DNA of 64,000 bases from Verrucomicrobiales bacterium (GTDB taxonomy: Bacteria > Verrucomicrobiota > Verrucomicrobiia > Limisphaerales > UBA11320). Each line of letters begins with the position of its first letter. The stretch's first letter is position 1. Below, piece by piece: positions 54,071 through 61,718 of this stretch. The stretch is taken from positions 1 to 64,000 of the forward strand of contig JAEUHE010000193.1 in NCBI GenBank assembly GCA_016793885.1, given 5' to 3'. The translations under genes and the position numbers were made by a program. Below the pieces are notes generated by a model that saw nothing but the letters and a program-made list of their open reading frames with translations, had not been told where the DNA came from and did not search any database.

Positions 54071-54280
54071 ATGCCCGAAGGTTATTGCGTTAAATGCAAA
54101 GCGAAGAATGAAATCGTCCACGCCGTGGAGGAAGTCATGAAGAACGGGCGTAAGGCGATCAAGGGAGTCTGTCCCACGTGTGGGACAGTCATGTTTAAAA
54201 TCCTAGGCGGCAAGGCCTCGGCTGGGGCCGAGCCACCTGCATCCACTCCTGAGACTCCTCCTTCTTCGACAACATCTTGA
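54071..54280 (+). CDS. DUF5679 zinc-ribbon protein
   Basis: 69 aa from the ATG at 54071. Two CxxC pairs (YCVKCKAKNEI and CPTCGTVMFKI) surround a basic KNGRKAIKG core, the DUF5679 pattern. A low-complexity Pro/Thr tail ends the protein. It is 12 bp upstream of the NDP-kinase gene. Role unknown; nucleic-acid binding is plausible from the basic core. Confidence 0.8.
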   Translation: MPEGYCVKCKAKNEIVHAVEEVMKNGRKAIKGVCPTCGTVMFKILGGKASAGAEPPASTPETPPSSTTS

Positions 54281-54292
54281 GTTTCAATTTCT

Positions 54293-55462
54293 ATGGCAGA
54301 ACAACTGGCTTACGCCATCATCACACCCTACTCGCTGCATAAATCTCGCACCGGAGGTATCCTCGCTCGATTGATCGCGCGGACTCGTCTGGAGCTGGTT
54401 GGCGCGCGCATGTTTGCTCCCAGCGCGGAGCTCGTTAAGGAATACTCTCAGGCCATCGTGTCGGCGAATGATCCTCAGGATCGCCGCGTGCAAGAATTGC
54501 TTCGGGACTACATCCTGCAGAATTTCTCCCCTGATCCCAAGACGGGACGTCGGCGGCGGGTGATGATGCTCTTGTTCCGCGGCGAGGAAGCGGTGCGGAC
54601 CTTGCGGTCGGTGGTGGGCAATCTGAGCCCGGACCGCCGCAGCGGTGAGACGATTCGCGACACCTATGCGGACATGATCCTGGACGACAACGGGAACGTT
54701 CGCTATTTCGAGCCGGCGGTGTTGGCACCTCCCAATGTGGAGGAAGCCGAAGTCAAGTTGAAGCTCTGGGCGCGCTACTCCGACACCGACGGTGGCATCT
54801 TGTCGAACACGATCGGTTACGCGGCCGGCGAAACCCCGCAGCGCACCCTGGTGCTCATCAAGCCGGACAATTTCCGTTTCCCCACCGGCCGCCCCGGAAA
54901 CGTCATCGATTTCTTTTCCCGCACCGGGCTCTACATCGTCGGCATCAAGCTGCACCGCATGAGTGTGGCTCAAGCGATGGAGTTCTACGGGCCAGTGCGT
55001 GAAGTCCTCCGTACCAAACTCAAGGATGTGGTTGCCAAGCAGAGCAAGGAAGCCTTGGAAAAGGCTTTTGGATTTGCGTTGCCGGAAAAGGAAGTCAAGC
55101 AGCTCGGTGAGATCCTCGGTCCCATCTACGGTGACAACCAGTTCGACAATATCGTCCGCTTCATGGCCGGCAAGGCGCCGAGCGAATGCACTCCGGAACA
55201 GCTGAATGCCCCCGGGTCCGAGCGCTGTATCGCTCTGGTCTACGAGGGAGTGGAAGCTGTTTCGAAAATTCGCGACGTGCTCGGTCCCACCGATCCTTCC
55301 AAGGCTCCTCCGGGATCTATTCGTCGTGAGTTTGGTTCGACGATCATGGTCAATGCCGCTCATGCCAGCGATTCGGAAGACAATGCCCGTCGCGAGGTGG
55401 GGATTGTCAAAGTGGAAGAGAATGTCTTCCGCCGCGAAATCGATGCGTTCTTCAAGAAGTAA
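54293..55462 (+). CDS. Double nucleoside-diphosphate-kinase protein with degenerate first domain
   Basis: 389 aa, more than twice the usual 140. Residues about 5-180 look like an NDK fold in which the KPD motif has become TPY and the catalytic histidine region is lost. The second NDK copy (about 180-389) has TLVLIKPDNF, GPTDPSKAPPGSIRREFG and NAAHASDSEDNA with the catalytic His, and an insertion of about 40 residues before FDNIVRFMAG. The second half is probably active in moving phosphate between nucleotides; the first may regulate or hold the oligomer together. Confidence 0.8.
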   Translation: MAEQLAYAIITPYSLHKSRTGGILARLIARTRLELVGARMFAPSAELVKEYSQAIVSANDPQDRRVQELLRDYILQNFSPDPKTGRRRRVMMLLFRGEEAVRTLRSVVGNLSPDRRSGETIRDTYADMILDDNGNVRYFEPAVLAPPNVEEAEVKLKLWARYSDTDGGILSNTIGYAAGETPQRTLVLIKPDNFRFPTGRPGNVIDFFSRTGLYIVGIKLHRMSVAQAMEFYGPVREVLRTKLKDVVAKQSKEALEKAFGFALPEKEVKQLGEILGPIYGDNQFDNIVRFMAGKAPSECTPEQLNAPGSERCIALVYEGVEAVSKIRDVLGPTDPSKAPPGSIRREFGSTIMVNAAHASDSEDNARREVGIVKVEENVFRREIDAFFKK

Positions 55463-55594
55463 TTCCACGGTGCCCTCGGGGACGCGGCGGGCTCAAGCCT
55501 GCCTGTTGGCGCGTCCCGATGATCATGGCCGCCCGTGTCTTACGGACTCAATACAACCTCTTCTCGCGGGGCTGTGCGCTCCGCCTTCTTATTC

Positions 55595-56680
55595 ATGATT
55601 CCCCCTGATGATTCTCCAGCCCCCCAGGCAGGTTCGTCCGACCCCGGCGGTTTCGGACCCCGCCGTCCGCCCCGACGACGTGGGCGACGCGGTGGACGGC
55701 GACGCCGGCGCGGCCCGGCTCCGGAGGGTGGTGCTGTCGAGGCAGCTGGACAACCTCAGGCTCAGGCGGTGGGAGATCGGGAGGAACGAGACGAGGTAGA
55801 TGAGCGCGATGAGGAGGGCTCGGGTGAGGCCGCCGAAGTCGCTTCGGGTGAGTCCTCTTCCGAGAATTACTTTGAAGGGTCGGGTGCCTCTGAAGGCTCG
55901 AAAGATTCCCGGGAAGGGTCGGTAGACGAGGATGACGACAATCGGGGCAACCGTATTCCGGACGAAGAAGCCGACGCCGTCGGATCTCGCGCGGAATCGG
56001 GATCTGCAACGGATGCCGAGGAGGATGAGGAGCCGCCTCTGCGGCCGATTACCCCGGCGCCCCGTGCCTTTTTGCCGCAGAGGCCGAGTCGGGCGGGACG
56101 TCCCGACCCTCAGCGCCCCCAGCGTCCTCAGCGTGATTTTCAGCGTCCCCAAGCCCCGCCACCTCCACCGCCTCCGCCCAGACATCGCTCCGTTTCTGAA
56201 GCGATCGAGGAGGTTCGTAAGATCACTTTGGAGCTTCAACACGTGCTCGAAGAGCTCGAGGAGGTCATGGATGTGCTGCAGGCGGCGCACGTCGAGAAAG
56301 AGTCCGATGAGGCTGAAATCGAGCGGTTGAAGCAGACCTTGCAGCGCCTCAATCAGGTGCGTCCCCAGCGAGACTTGCGGCAGGCGTTTCGTCCCCCGCA
56401 GCGCGAGCAGGGCGGTGGTTCGCACAGCCATGGGTCTCATGCTCATGGATCCAGCCACGGGCATTCTCACTCCCCAGGATCGGGTCAGCCGCAGGGACAG
56501 TCCCAGCCGGGGCGGGATCGCGAGCGCGATCCTCGTGACCGAGACCGTGATCGTGATCGCGATCGCGATCGTGACCGTGACCCCCGGGATCGGGAGCGGC
56601 CGCAGCCGACGGAAACCCAGGAAAGCTCTTCCTCCTCCACGACCGAAGCACCCACTGCCGGGGAGGGACAGGGCAGTTAA
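55595..56680 (+). CDS. Low-complexity protein with central coiled coil, His-rich and Arg-Asp repeats
   Basis: 361 aa from the ATG at 55595. A strongly basic Arg-rich start (PPRRRGRRGGRRRRRG, about 26-41) gives way to acidic Glu/Asp/Ser-rich sequence (to about 160), a Pro-rich patch, and one predicted coiled coil (about 195-255, EAIEEVRKITLELQHVLEEL). A Gly/His/Ser-rich patch (GSHAHGSSHGHSHS) and an Arg-Asp dipeptide run (RDRDRDRDRDRDRD) follow. No enzyme domain. Such mixes suggest RNA binding or a phase-separating scaffold. The DNA for the Arg-Asp run is a simple 6-bp repeat and may vary in length. Confidence 0.6.
   Translation: MIPPDDSPAPQAGSSDPGGFGPRRPPRRRGRRGGRRRRRGPAPEGGAVEAAGQPQAQAVGDREERDEVDERDEEGSGEAAEVASGESSSENYFEGSGASEGSKDSREGSVDEDDDNRGNRIPDEEADAVGSRAESGSATDAEEDEEPPLRPITPAPRAFLPQRPSRAGRPDPQRPQRPQRDFQRPQAPPPPPPPPRHRSVSEAIEEVRKITLELQHVLEELEEVMDVLQAAHVEKESDEAEIERLKQTLQRLNQVRPQRDLRQAFRPPQREQGGGSHSHGSHAHGSSHGHSHSPGSGQPQGQSQPGRDRERDPRDRDRDRDRDRDRDRDPRDRERPQPTETQESSSSSTTEAPTAGEGQGS
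56520..56605 (+). repeat. Short tandem repeat coding for Arg-Asp
   Basis: Imperfect repeats of a 6-bp unit (CGTGAT/CGCGAT) encode the Arg-Asp run of the low-complexity protein. A multiple of three, so length change would keep the frame. Confidence 0.75.
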
Positions 56681-56694
56681 CAGAAAGGCAACTT

Positions 56695-57702
56695 GTGGCG
56701 GTTCCTGACAACACGAAGTCTCTCGAGAGACAAACGGTCGAGTTACTCCAAACGGGACGCGCCCGCATCCTGGCCGAGCTTGGCAAGGCGGTTGTTGGTC
56801 AGCGCGAGGCCATCGAGCAGATCCTGCTGGCGCTGTTTGCCGGCGGCCATTGTTTGATTACGGGTGCGCCGGGACTCGCCAAGACCCTGCTCGTTAAGTC
56901 GATCTCCCAGGTATTTCAGCTCCGTTTTCAGCGGATTCAGTTCACGCCGGATCTCATGCCGGCCGACATCACGGGAACGGAGATTCTGAACTCGGGCGCG
57001 GAGGGACGGGTGATGACCTTCGTCAAAGGGCCCATCTTCGCCAACATGGTCTTGGCGGATGAGATCAACCGGACCCCGCCCAAAACCCAGGCTGCCTTGC
57101 TCGAGGCGATGCAGGAGCATCAGGTGACCGCGGCAGGCACCCGCCACGCCTTGGAAGAGCCTTTCTTTGTGCTCGCGACCCAGAACCCGATCGAGATGGA
57201 GGGAACCTACCCGCTTCCCGAGGCTCAGCTGGATCGGTTCATGTTTAACGTGGTGATCAACTATCTGCCCGAGGACGATGAAGTCCGGGTGGTCACTCAG
57301 ACCACCTCGAATGTTCGCGAAGTGATCCAGGCTTTATTCACCGGCGAGGACGTGTTGCGCTTTCACGAAATCATCCGGAAGGTGCCGATCGCCGAGGATG
57401 TGGTTCGCTATGCGGTGCGTCTCGCGGCGGCCTCGCGTCCCCGTCAAAAGGGCACGCCCTCCTTCGTCAACGATTGGGTGAACTGGGGTGCTGGTCTGCG
57501 GGCGGGACAATTCTTGGTGTTGGGTGCGAAAGCCCGAGCCCTGCTGGAGGGTCGTCCTCACGTGACCGATGCGGATATCAAGGCGCTCGCCCAGCCCGTC
57601 CTCCGTCACCGCATTCTCCTCAACTATCGAGCCGAGGCCGATGGCATGACCGTGGAACAAGTGATTCAACGGATCGTGGAATCGGTTCCTTTCCGGGCGT
57701 AG
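56695..57702 (+). CDS. MoxR-family AAA+ ATPase
   Basis: 335 aa from a GTG start, with AAAGG eight bases upstream. MoxR features: VVGQREAIEQILLALFAGGHCLITGAPGLAKT (Walker A GAPGLAKT near residue 58), FTPDLMPADITG, MVLADEINRTPPKTQAALLEAMQE (Walker B), ATQNPIEMEGTYPLPEAQLDRF. MoxR ATPases act as chaperones with VWA-domain proteins. The usual DUF58/VWA genes are not downstream; instead a heptamer array begins 5 bp after the stop, followed by the opposite trpF. Confidence 0.9.
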   Translation: MAVPDNTKSLERQTVELLQTGRARILAELGKAVVGQREAIEQILLALFAGGHCLITGAPGLAKTLLVKSISQVFQLRFQRIQFTPDLMPADITGTEILNSGAEGRVMTFVKGPIFANMVLADEINRTPPKTQAALLEAMQEHQVTAAGTRHALEEPFFVLATQNPIEMEGTYPLPEAQLDRFMFNVVINYLPEDDEVRVVTQTTSNVREVIQALFTGEDVLRFHEIIRKVPIAEDVVRYAVRLAAASRPRQKGTPSFVNDWVNWGAGLRAGQFLVLGAKARALLEGRPHVTDADIKALAQPVLRHRILLNYRAEADGMTVEQVIQRIVESVPFRA

Positions 57703-57706
57703 GGGG

Positions 57707-57898
57707 AAGTGATGAGTGATGAGTGATGAGTTGGGGAGCCAAGGGCTGGGTAACTCAGCATTGTTCACCCTTCACTATCCCTGTCCATTTGACATTTCCC
57801 ATTGGCGTGGAAACTCATTGCCGTGGGACCCCGGACCATTCCCCTTCGGCAACTCACAACTCATCACTCATCACTCGTCACTCGTCACTTCTCCCTCA
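57707..57898. repeat. Two oppositely oriented alpha heptamer arrays between moxR and trpF
   Basis: A plus array of four units (57707-57734, GAGTGAT type) starts 5 bp after the moxR stop. A minus array of seven units (57850-57898, TCACTCA type) covers the trpF stop codon and its last codons. Between them (57787-57804) are three beta-type units. The two alpha arrays have the same first (AAGTGA) and last (GAGTTG) units, read in their own direction. Confidence 0.8.
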
Positions 57899-58514
57899 TA
57901 GCGCTATGCGCGGCGCGGACGAAGTCTCGCATCTTACGGATATCCTTCTTGCCCGGCGACGTTTCCACGCCGCTGCTGACATCCACTGCAAACGGATTCA
58001 CCGACTGGATAGCCTCAGCGACGTTGTCGGGTTTGAGGCCTCCGGCCAGAATGATGGGCTTGCCGGAGCGCTTGGCTTCCAGGGCGAGGTTCCAGTCGAA
58101 TTTTGCCCCCGTTCCACCCGCTTGGCCGGGGACGAAGCTGTCGAGCAAGATGGCCGAGACCGGGTATTGACTGAGATTCTTGAGGGATTTCGCCCCTTGC
58201 ATGCGGATGGCCTTGAGCGTGGTGGTTCGAAATTGACCGCAGAACTCCGGTGTTTCTTCCCCGTGGAGCTGAAGGGTGTCGATGCGAGTGGTGGCGATGG
58301 TCGCGTGGATCTGAGCGGCCGACGCGTCCACGAACAATCCGACTCGGCTGATGAACGGGGGCAGGTGGCTGATGATCTCAGCCGCGCGCTCGGGGGTGAT
58401 ATGGCGAGGGCTGTTCTCGTAGAAGACAAAGCCCAGCGCGTCCGCCCCCGCTTCCACCGCCGCGAGAGCGTCGGCCGTGCTGGTGATGCCGCAAATCTTT
58501 ACCCTTACTTGCAT
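57885..58514 (-). CDS. trpF: Phosphoribosylanthranilate isomerase
   Basis: 209 aa, single-domain TrpF barrel: VKICGITSTADALAAVEAGADALGFVFY, the active-site Cys in KICG, catalytic Asp in LLDSF, and PIILAGGLKPDNV with VDVSSGVETSPGKKD at the phosphate site. It catalyses the third step of tryptophan synthesis. No other trp gene is in the window. Its last five codons (AMREK and stop) are made of heptamer-array sequence. Confidence 0.93.
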   Translation of the reverse strand: MQVRVKICGITSTADALAAVEAGADALGFVFYENSPRHITPERAAEIISHLPPFISRVGLFVDASAAQIHATIATTRIDTLQLHGEETPEFCGQFRTTTLKAIRMQGAKSLKNLSQYPVSAILLDSFVPGQAGGTGAKFDWNLALEAKRSGKPIILAGGLKPDNVAEAIQSVNPFAVDVSSGVETSPGKKDIRKMRDFVRAAHSAMREK

Positions 58515-58736
58515 GATCGTTGATGTCCGTCCGATCTGATCCGATCCGGCCGAATTAAGCCCTCATTCACGCTCCGAAGTCAAAGAACTTGAACCTAGTA
58601 TCACCTTCGGCTAATGGGCGGAACGCTGTAGGGCCAAAATCGGTTGGAGTTTTCCGTTGCGCGAGGTCCTTGGCGCTCAGTAATCTCGATTCTCGATGAC
58701 AGCGGGTCTTCCCTCACCTGTGCTGGCGACAAACTT

Positions 58737-59993
58737 ATGAAATCTGAGAAACCCAAGAAGCCCTCTCGTTCGGGATCTAGCCGTGCCGGGAGTAAGCGTC
58801 CGGCGCCGGCGCGGAAAGCGACTCCGTTGGGTGCAGAACAGGTTCAGGAAGCCGCTTTGGAGGTGCCTCCGATCCTCCTGGAGGGCGATGCTCCCCCGCG
58901 GACCAGCCGCAGTGGTCCGGGTGAACGATACGCCTTGGGACCGGCGGCCGTGGCCGCCGCTGCCGGCGAACTCGACCGAAGTTTGCCGGAGGCCTATGGA
59001 ACCAAAAAACTTCTGGTGGTGGCTCGAGACCCTCACTGGCTGTATGCGCATTGGGATCTGACCCTGGAGCAGCTGCGCGACTACAATTCCCGGTCGGTTG
59101 ACAAACACCTGGTGGTTCGGGTGTTCAAGGACACGGTGGGAGATGTGCCTTTTGCCGAAGTGCATGTGCATCCTGAATCGCGGCACTGGTTTATCCATGT
59201 CGCCCGGGGAAACACCCGTTTCCTGGGAGAGCTGGGCTACTATTCCAAGCAGCGTCGTTGGACGCGCATTTCGGTGTCGGAGCCCACGCTGACTCCCCCT
59301 GATCACCTTTCCGATGATCTTTCGGTTCAGTTCGAAACGCTTCCCTTCGAGGTTTCGATGAAGCAGTTGGTGGCCTTGGTCAAATCCCTGGCGCAGGAGA
59401 ATCAGCCGCTGTTGCACGCGATGCAAGAGATGCGGGCGGACAAGCATCCCGGCCTGCCCACTCAGGGCGCGGTTGCATCCAGTCAGTGGACGCCCGCTCA
59501 AGATCGCGCGCTCGCAGCCGCGCTGTCGATCGATGATGTGCGGCGTGTTTGGATCGGATCTTTGGAGATCACGGAGCTGATCCGCCGGCAGTTGATTCAG
59601 GATTTGTCCTCCCGCGGTGCCGCTGAATTTTCACTTCCCAGCAGTTTGTCGGTCTCGAGCCTGTCGAGTCCCTTCGGCGGGGGAATGGATCGCCGCAAGG
59701 GATTCTGGTTCAACGTCAATGCGGAGCTGATCATTTACGGAGCCACGGAACCGGATGCGACGGTGACGATTGGCGGTCGGGTGATCAAGTTGAGGTCCGA
59801 CGGCAGTTTCAGCTACCGCTTCGCGCTTCCAGATGGTCAATACACCCTTCCTGCGGTCGCGACGTCCTCCGACGGTACGGACTCTCGCTCGGCTGAACTG
59901 CGATTCGGTCGGCAGACCAAGTTCGGCGGGGAAGTCGGCGTGCATCCGCAGGATCCGACCCTCCGACCCCCCAAGGTCGAGAACGTCAGCTGA
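58737..59993 (+). CDS. DUF4912 domain protein
   Basis: 418 aa from the ATG at 58737. A basic, disordered start (about 1-65) precedes a DUF4912 domain (about 82-190, LPEAYGTKKLLVVARDPHWLYAHWDLT and GNTRFLGELGYYS). The C-terminal part (about 325-400) is beta-rich, with ELIIYGATEPDATVTIGG, resembling an Ig-like fold. DUF4912 proteins are of unknown function. An alpha heptamer array starts 10 bp after the stop. Confidence 0.75.
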   Translation: MKSEKPKKPSRSGSSRAGSKRPAPARKATPLGAEQVQEAALEVPPILLEGDAPPRTSRSGPGERYALGPAAVAAAAGELDRSLPEAYGTKKLLVVARDPHWLYAHWDLTLEQLRDYNSRSVDKHLVVRVFKDTVGDVPFAEVHVHPESRHWFIHVARGNTRFLGELGYYSKQRRWTRISVSEPTLTPPDHLSDDLSVQFETLPFEVSMKQLVALVKSLAQENQPLLHAMQEMRADKHPGLPTQGAVASSQWTPAQDRALAAALSIDDVRRVWIGSLEITELIRRQLIQDLSSRGAAEFSLPSSLSVSSLSSPFGGGMDRRKGFWFNVNAELIIYGATEPDATVTIGGRVIKLRSDGSFSYRFALPDGQYTLPAVATSSDGTDSRSAELRFGRQTKFGGEVGVHPQDPTLRPPKVENVS

Positions 59994-60284
59994 TCTTTGG
60001 GGAAGTGATGAGTGACGAGTGATGAGTGACGAGTTGGGAGCGTGAGCCCGGTGCCCGGTCCTCCGCCCCCTCTTAGCGAGCGCTTGTCACGCCGTAGCTG
60101 CCAGCGAAGGCGGATCGTCCGCCTGCCCCGCATCCTGGTCGGGGTGTCGGATGACCGGAGCCGATGGAGCAGGGGATTGCACATTGTTCATTGCTCATTT
60201 CACATTGCACATTGGGGAAGGGAAATGGGGCGTAGGATCTTCCGTCCTCGGATATTTCCCCGAGCGCAGCGGGTCTCGTTTCTC
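59994..60284. repeat. Intergenic region with alpha and beta heptamer arrays
   Basis: Five GAGTGAY units (60003-60037) begin 10 bp after the DUF4912 gene. Two CCGGTSC-type units follow near 60050. A minus-oriented beta array (60176-60217) is, in reverse complement, identical over 42 nt to the one at 44741-44782. I see no gene. The IS begins at 60285. Confidence 0.75.
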
Positions 60285-60339
60285 GGGTCAAGTCCTGAAA
60301 ATAATTTGGTACTTTCTACTCTCCGCGAAGCGGCACTCC

Positions 60340-60439
60340 GGAATGGTCGGCGCCTGGGATAAGCGCCGATAGGAGTCGGTGGTGCGAGCTCACTCGCGGC
60401 TCCTATCGTGCGCAGAGGGGCCCAGGCGTCGGGCATTCC
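60340..60439. repeat. About 100-bp hairpin element nested in the IS
   Basis: Outer arms 60340-60358 and 60421-60439 pair at 16 of 19 positions (CGCCTGGG core). Inside, CGATAGGAG (60368-60376) pairs with 60401-60409, and GCGAG (60385-60389) with 60394-60398. The whole folds as one long stem. It is not needed for IS3 transposition, so it is probably a REP-like repeat that moved into the IS, or sits at its edge. Confidence 0.6.
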
Positions 60440-60472
60440 GCAGGGGGGTCTGGGGGGAGCCGCGCGACCTGG

Positions 60473-61348
60473 CTAAGCCTGGTGCACTTGCTCTGGTGTC
60501 TTCATCGCCAGATTCTTGTGCGGACGCCGCATGTTGTAGAGCCGAATGGCTTCGGCACACGCTTGTTTGGCTCGGCTGCTGTCGGGAAAAGTCGCATCCA
60601 ACCAATACTCCTGTTTCAAGATTCCGTTGACACGTTCGGCCATGGAGTTTTCCGCGCAATGATCCATCTCGGTCATACTCATCCGTAAGCCCGCCTCTCG
60701 GATCCTTTGCACAAAGGTGTGCGAAGCGTACTGACACCCGCGATCGGAATGATGAATGGGCTTCTCACTCGGTTTAAGACTCTTAAGCCCCAGGTTCAGT
60801 GCCTTGATCACTACCTCCACTTCCAGGCTCTCGCTCAGGTGGAATCCTACGATCTTCCGCGACCATTTATCCGTCACTAGCGCCAAGTATAGAAAGCTCT
60901 CTTCGGTTCGAATGTAAGTAATGTCCGCCACCCACACCTGATTGCGCCTGGTCACTTTCCGGTCCTTCACCAGATTCTTAAAAACGGGCAGATTCTCGTT
61001 GTAATGCGTCGTTTTAGGCCACTGCGACTGCTTTCTGGCCACCAATAGCTCAGCCTTCTTCAACTCCTTAAACACTCGATCTCGACCGATCTTTACCCCG
61101 GCTTTTTTCAACTCAGGTTTGATCAAATGGTAGACTTTACGAGTTCCAAGTCGCGGCTGTTCGCGCCGCTCGGCTCGCACCAATCCTAGCATCAGATCCA
61201 CATCAACTTGCTGGCGACGCCGTTGGTGTCTTCGCGCGTAGTAGTTCTGGGGAGTCATCCCCACGATTCGGCAGACCGCTACGACCTTTAGCTTCGGTTG
61301 GGCTTGGATCGCCCGGTGCGCGGCCCGCCAGCCTGCTTTTTTCGCCAA
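60473..61348 (-). CDS. IS3-family transposase OrfB (DDE integrase part)
   Basis: 291 aa from a TTG at 61348, but more likely made only as a fusion with OrfA by frameshifting. An HTH_21-like region (about 45-100) precedes the rve integrase core: first Asp in VWVADITYIRT, second Asp in HHSDRGCQYAS, and the Glu in NSMAERVNG, with 35 residues between the last two as required for a DDE triad. It lies out of frame (-1) with OrfA over a 61-bp overlap. All catalytic residues are intact. Confidence 0.92.
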   Translation of the reverse strand: MAKKAGWRAAHRAIQAQPKLKVVAVCRIVGMTPQNYYARRHQRRRQQVDVDLMLGLVRAERREQPRLGTRKVYHLIKPELKKAGVKIGRDRVFKELKKAELLVARKQSQWPKTTHYNENLPVFKNLVKDRKVTRRNQVWVADITYIRTEESFLYLALVTDKWSRKIVGFHLSESLEVEVVIKALNLGLKSLKPSEKPIHHSDRGCQYASHTFVQRIREAGLRMSMTEMDHCAENSMAERVNGILKQEYWLDATFPDSSRAKQACAEAIRLYNMRRPHKNLAMKTPEQVHQA

Positions 61349-61668
61349 TCCTCCTCCGATTGGCCCAACTCTTCGCAGGCTAACTCCACATACGCCTTCT
61401 CCACCGCCAACGCCACGTGCGCATCCGCTAAGGCTTCCTTAACAGTTCGCAACTCTCGCCTCAGGCGGTTTAGCTCGTCGATCTCTCCTGGCTTTTGCAC
61501 TCGTATCACCTTTCCAATTTTTCCGCTCCCATGAGCCTTTACCCAGCGCATCACCGTCGTTGCGGGTATTCGATACTTCAAGCTTACTCGAAAAGGAACG
61601 TTTCCTTCCGCCTCGGCCTCGCGCACCACTTGTGTTTTAAAGCTCCGACTATAGCGAATCACTCTCAT
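61288..61668 (-). CDS. IS3-family transposase OrfA
   Basis: The ATG at 61668, with GAGG five bases upstream, gives 126 aa. An HTH_Tnp_1-type helix-turn-helix is at about residues 5-45 (YSRSFKTQVVREAEAEGNVP, YRIPATTVMRWVK), followed by a leucine-zipper-like region. It binds the IS ends and, fused to OrfB, forms the full transposase of about 398 aa. Confidence 0.88.
   Translation of the reverse strand: MRVIRYSRSFKTQVVREAEAEGNVPFRVSLKYRIPATTVMRWVKAHGSGKIGKVIRVQKPGEIDELNRLRRELRTVKEALADAHVALAVEKAYVELACEELGQSEEDWRKKQAGGPRTGRSKPNRS
61336..61342 (-). promoter_or_regulatory. Programmed -1 frameshift site (A AAA AAG)
   Basis: The classic slippery heptamer lies in the OrfA/OrfB overlap with its codons in the right phase: OrfA reads AAA-AAG (61341-61336), and slipping back one base gives AAA-AAA and then the OrfB frame. 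This joins 111 OrfA codons to 287 OrfB codons. A downstream stimulatory structure was not checked. Confidence 0.85.
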
Positions 61669-61718
61669 ATTACCTCGGTTTTTCACTTTCCGAGGTACCA
61701 ACCTATTTCAGGACCTGA

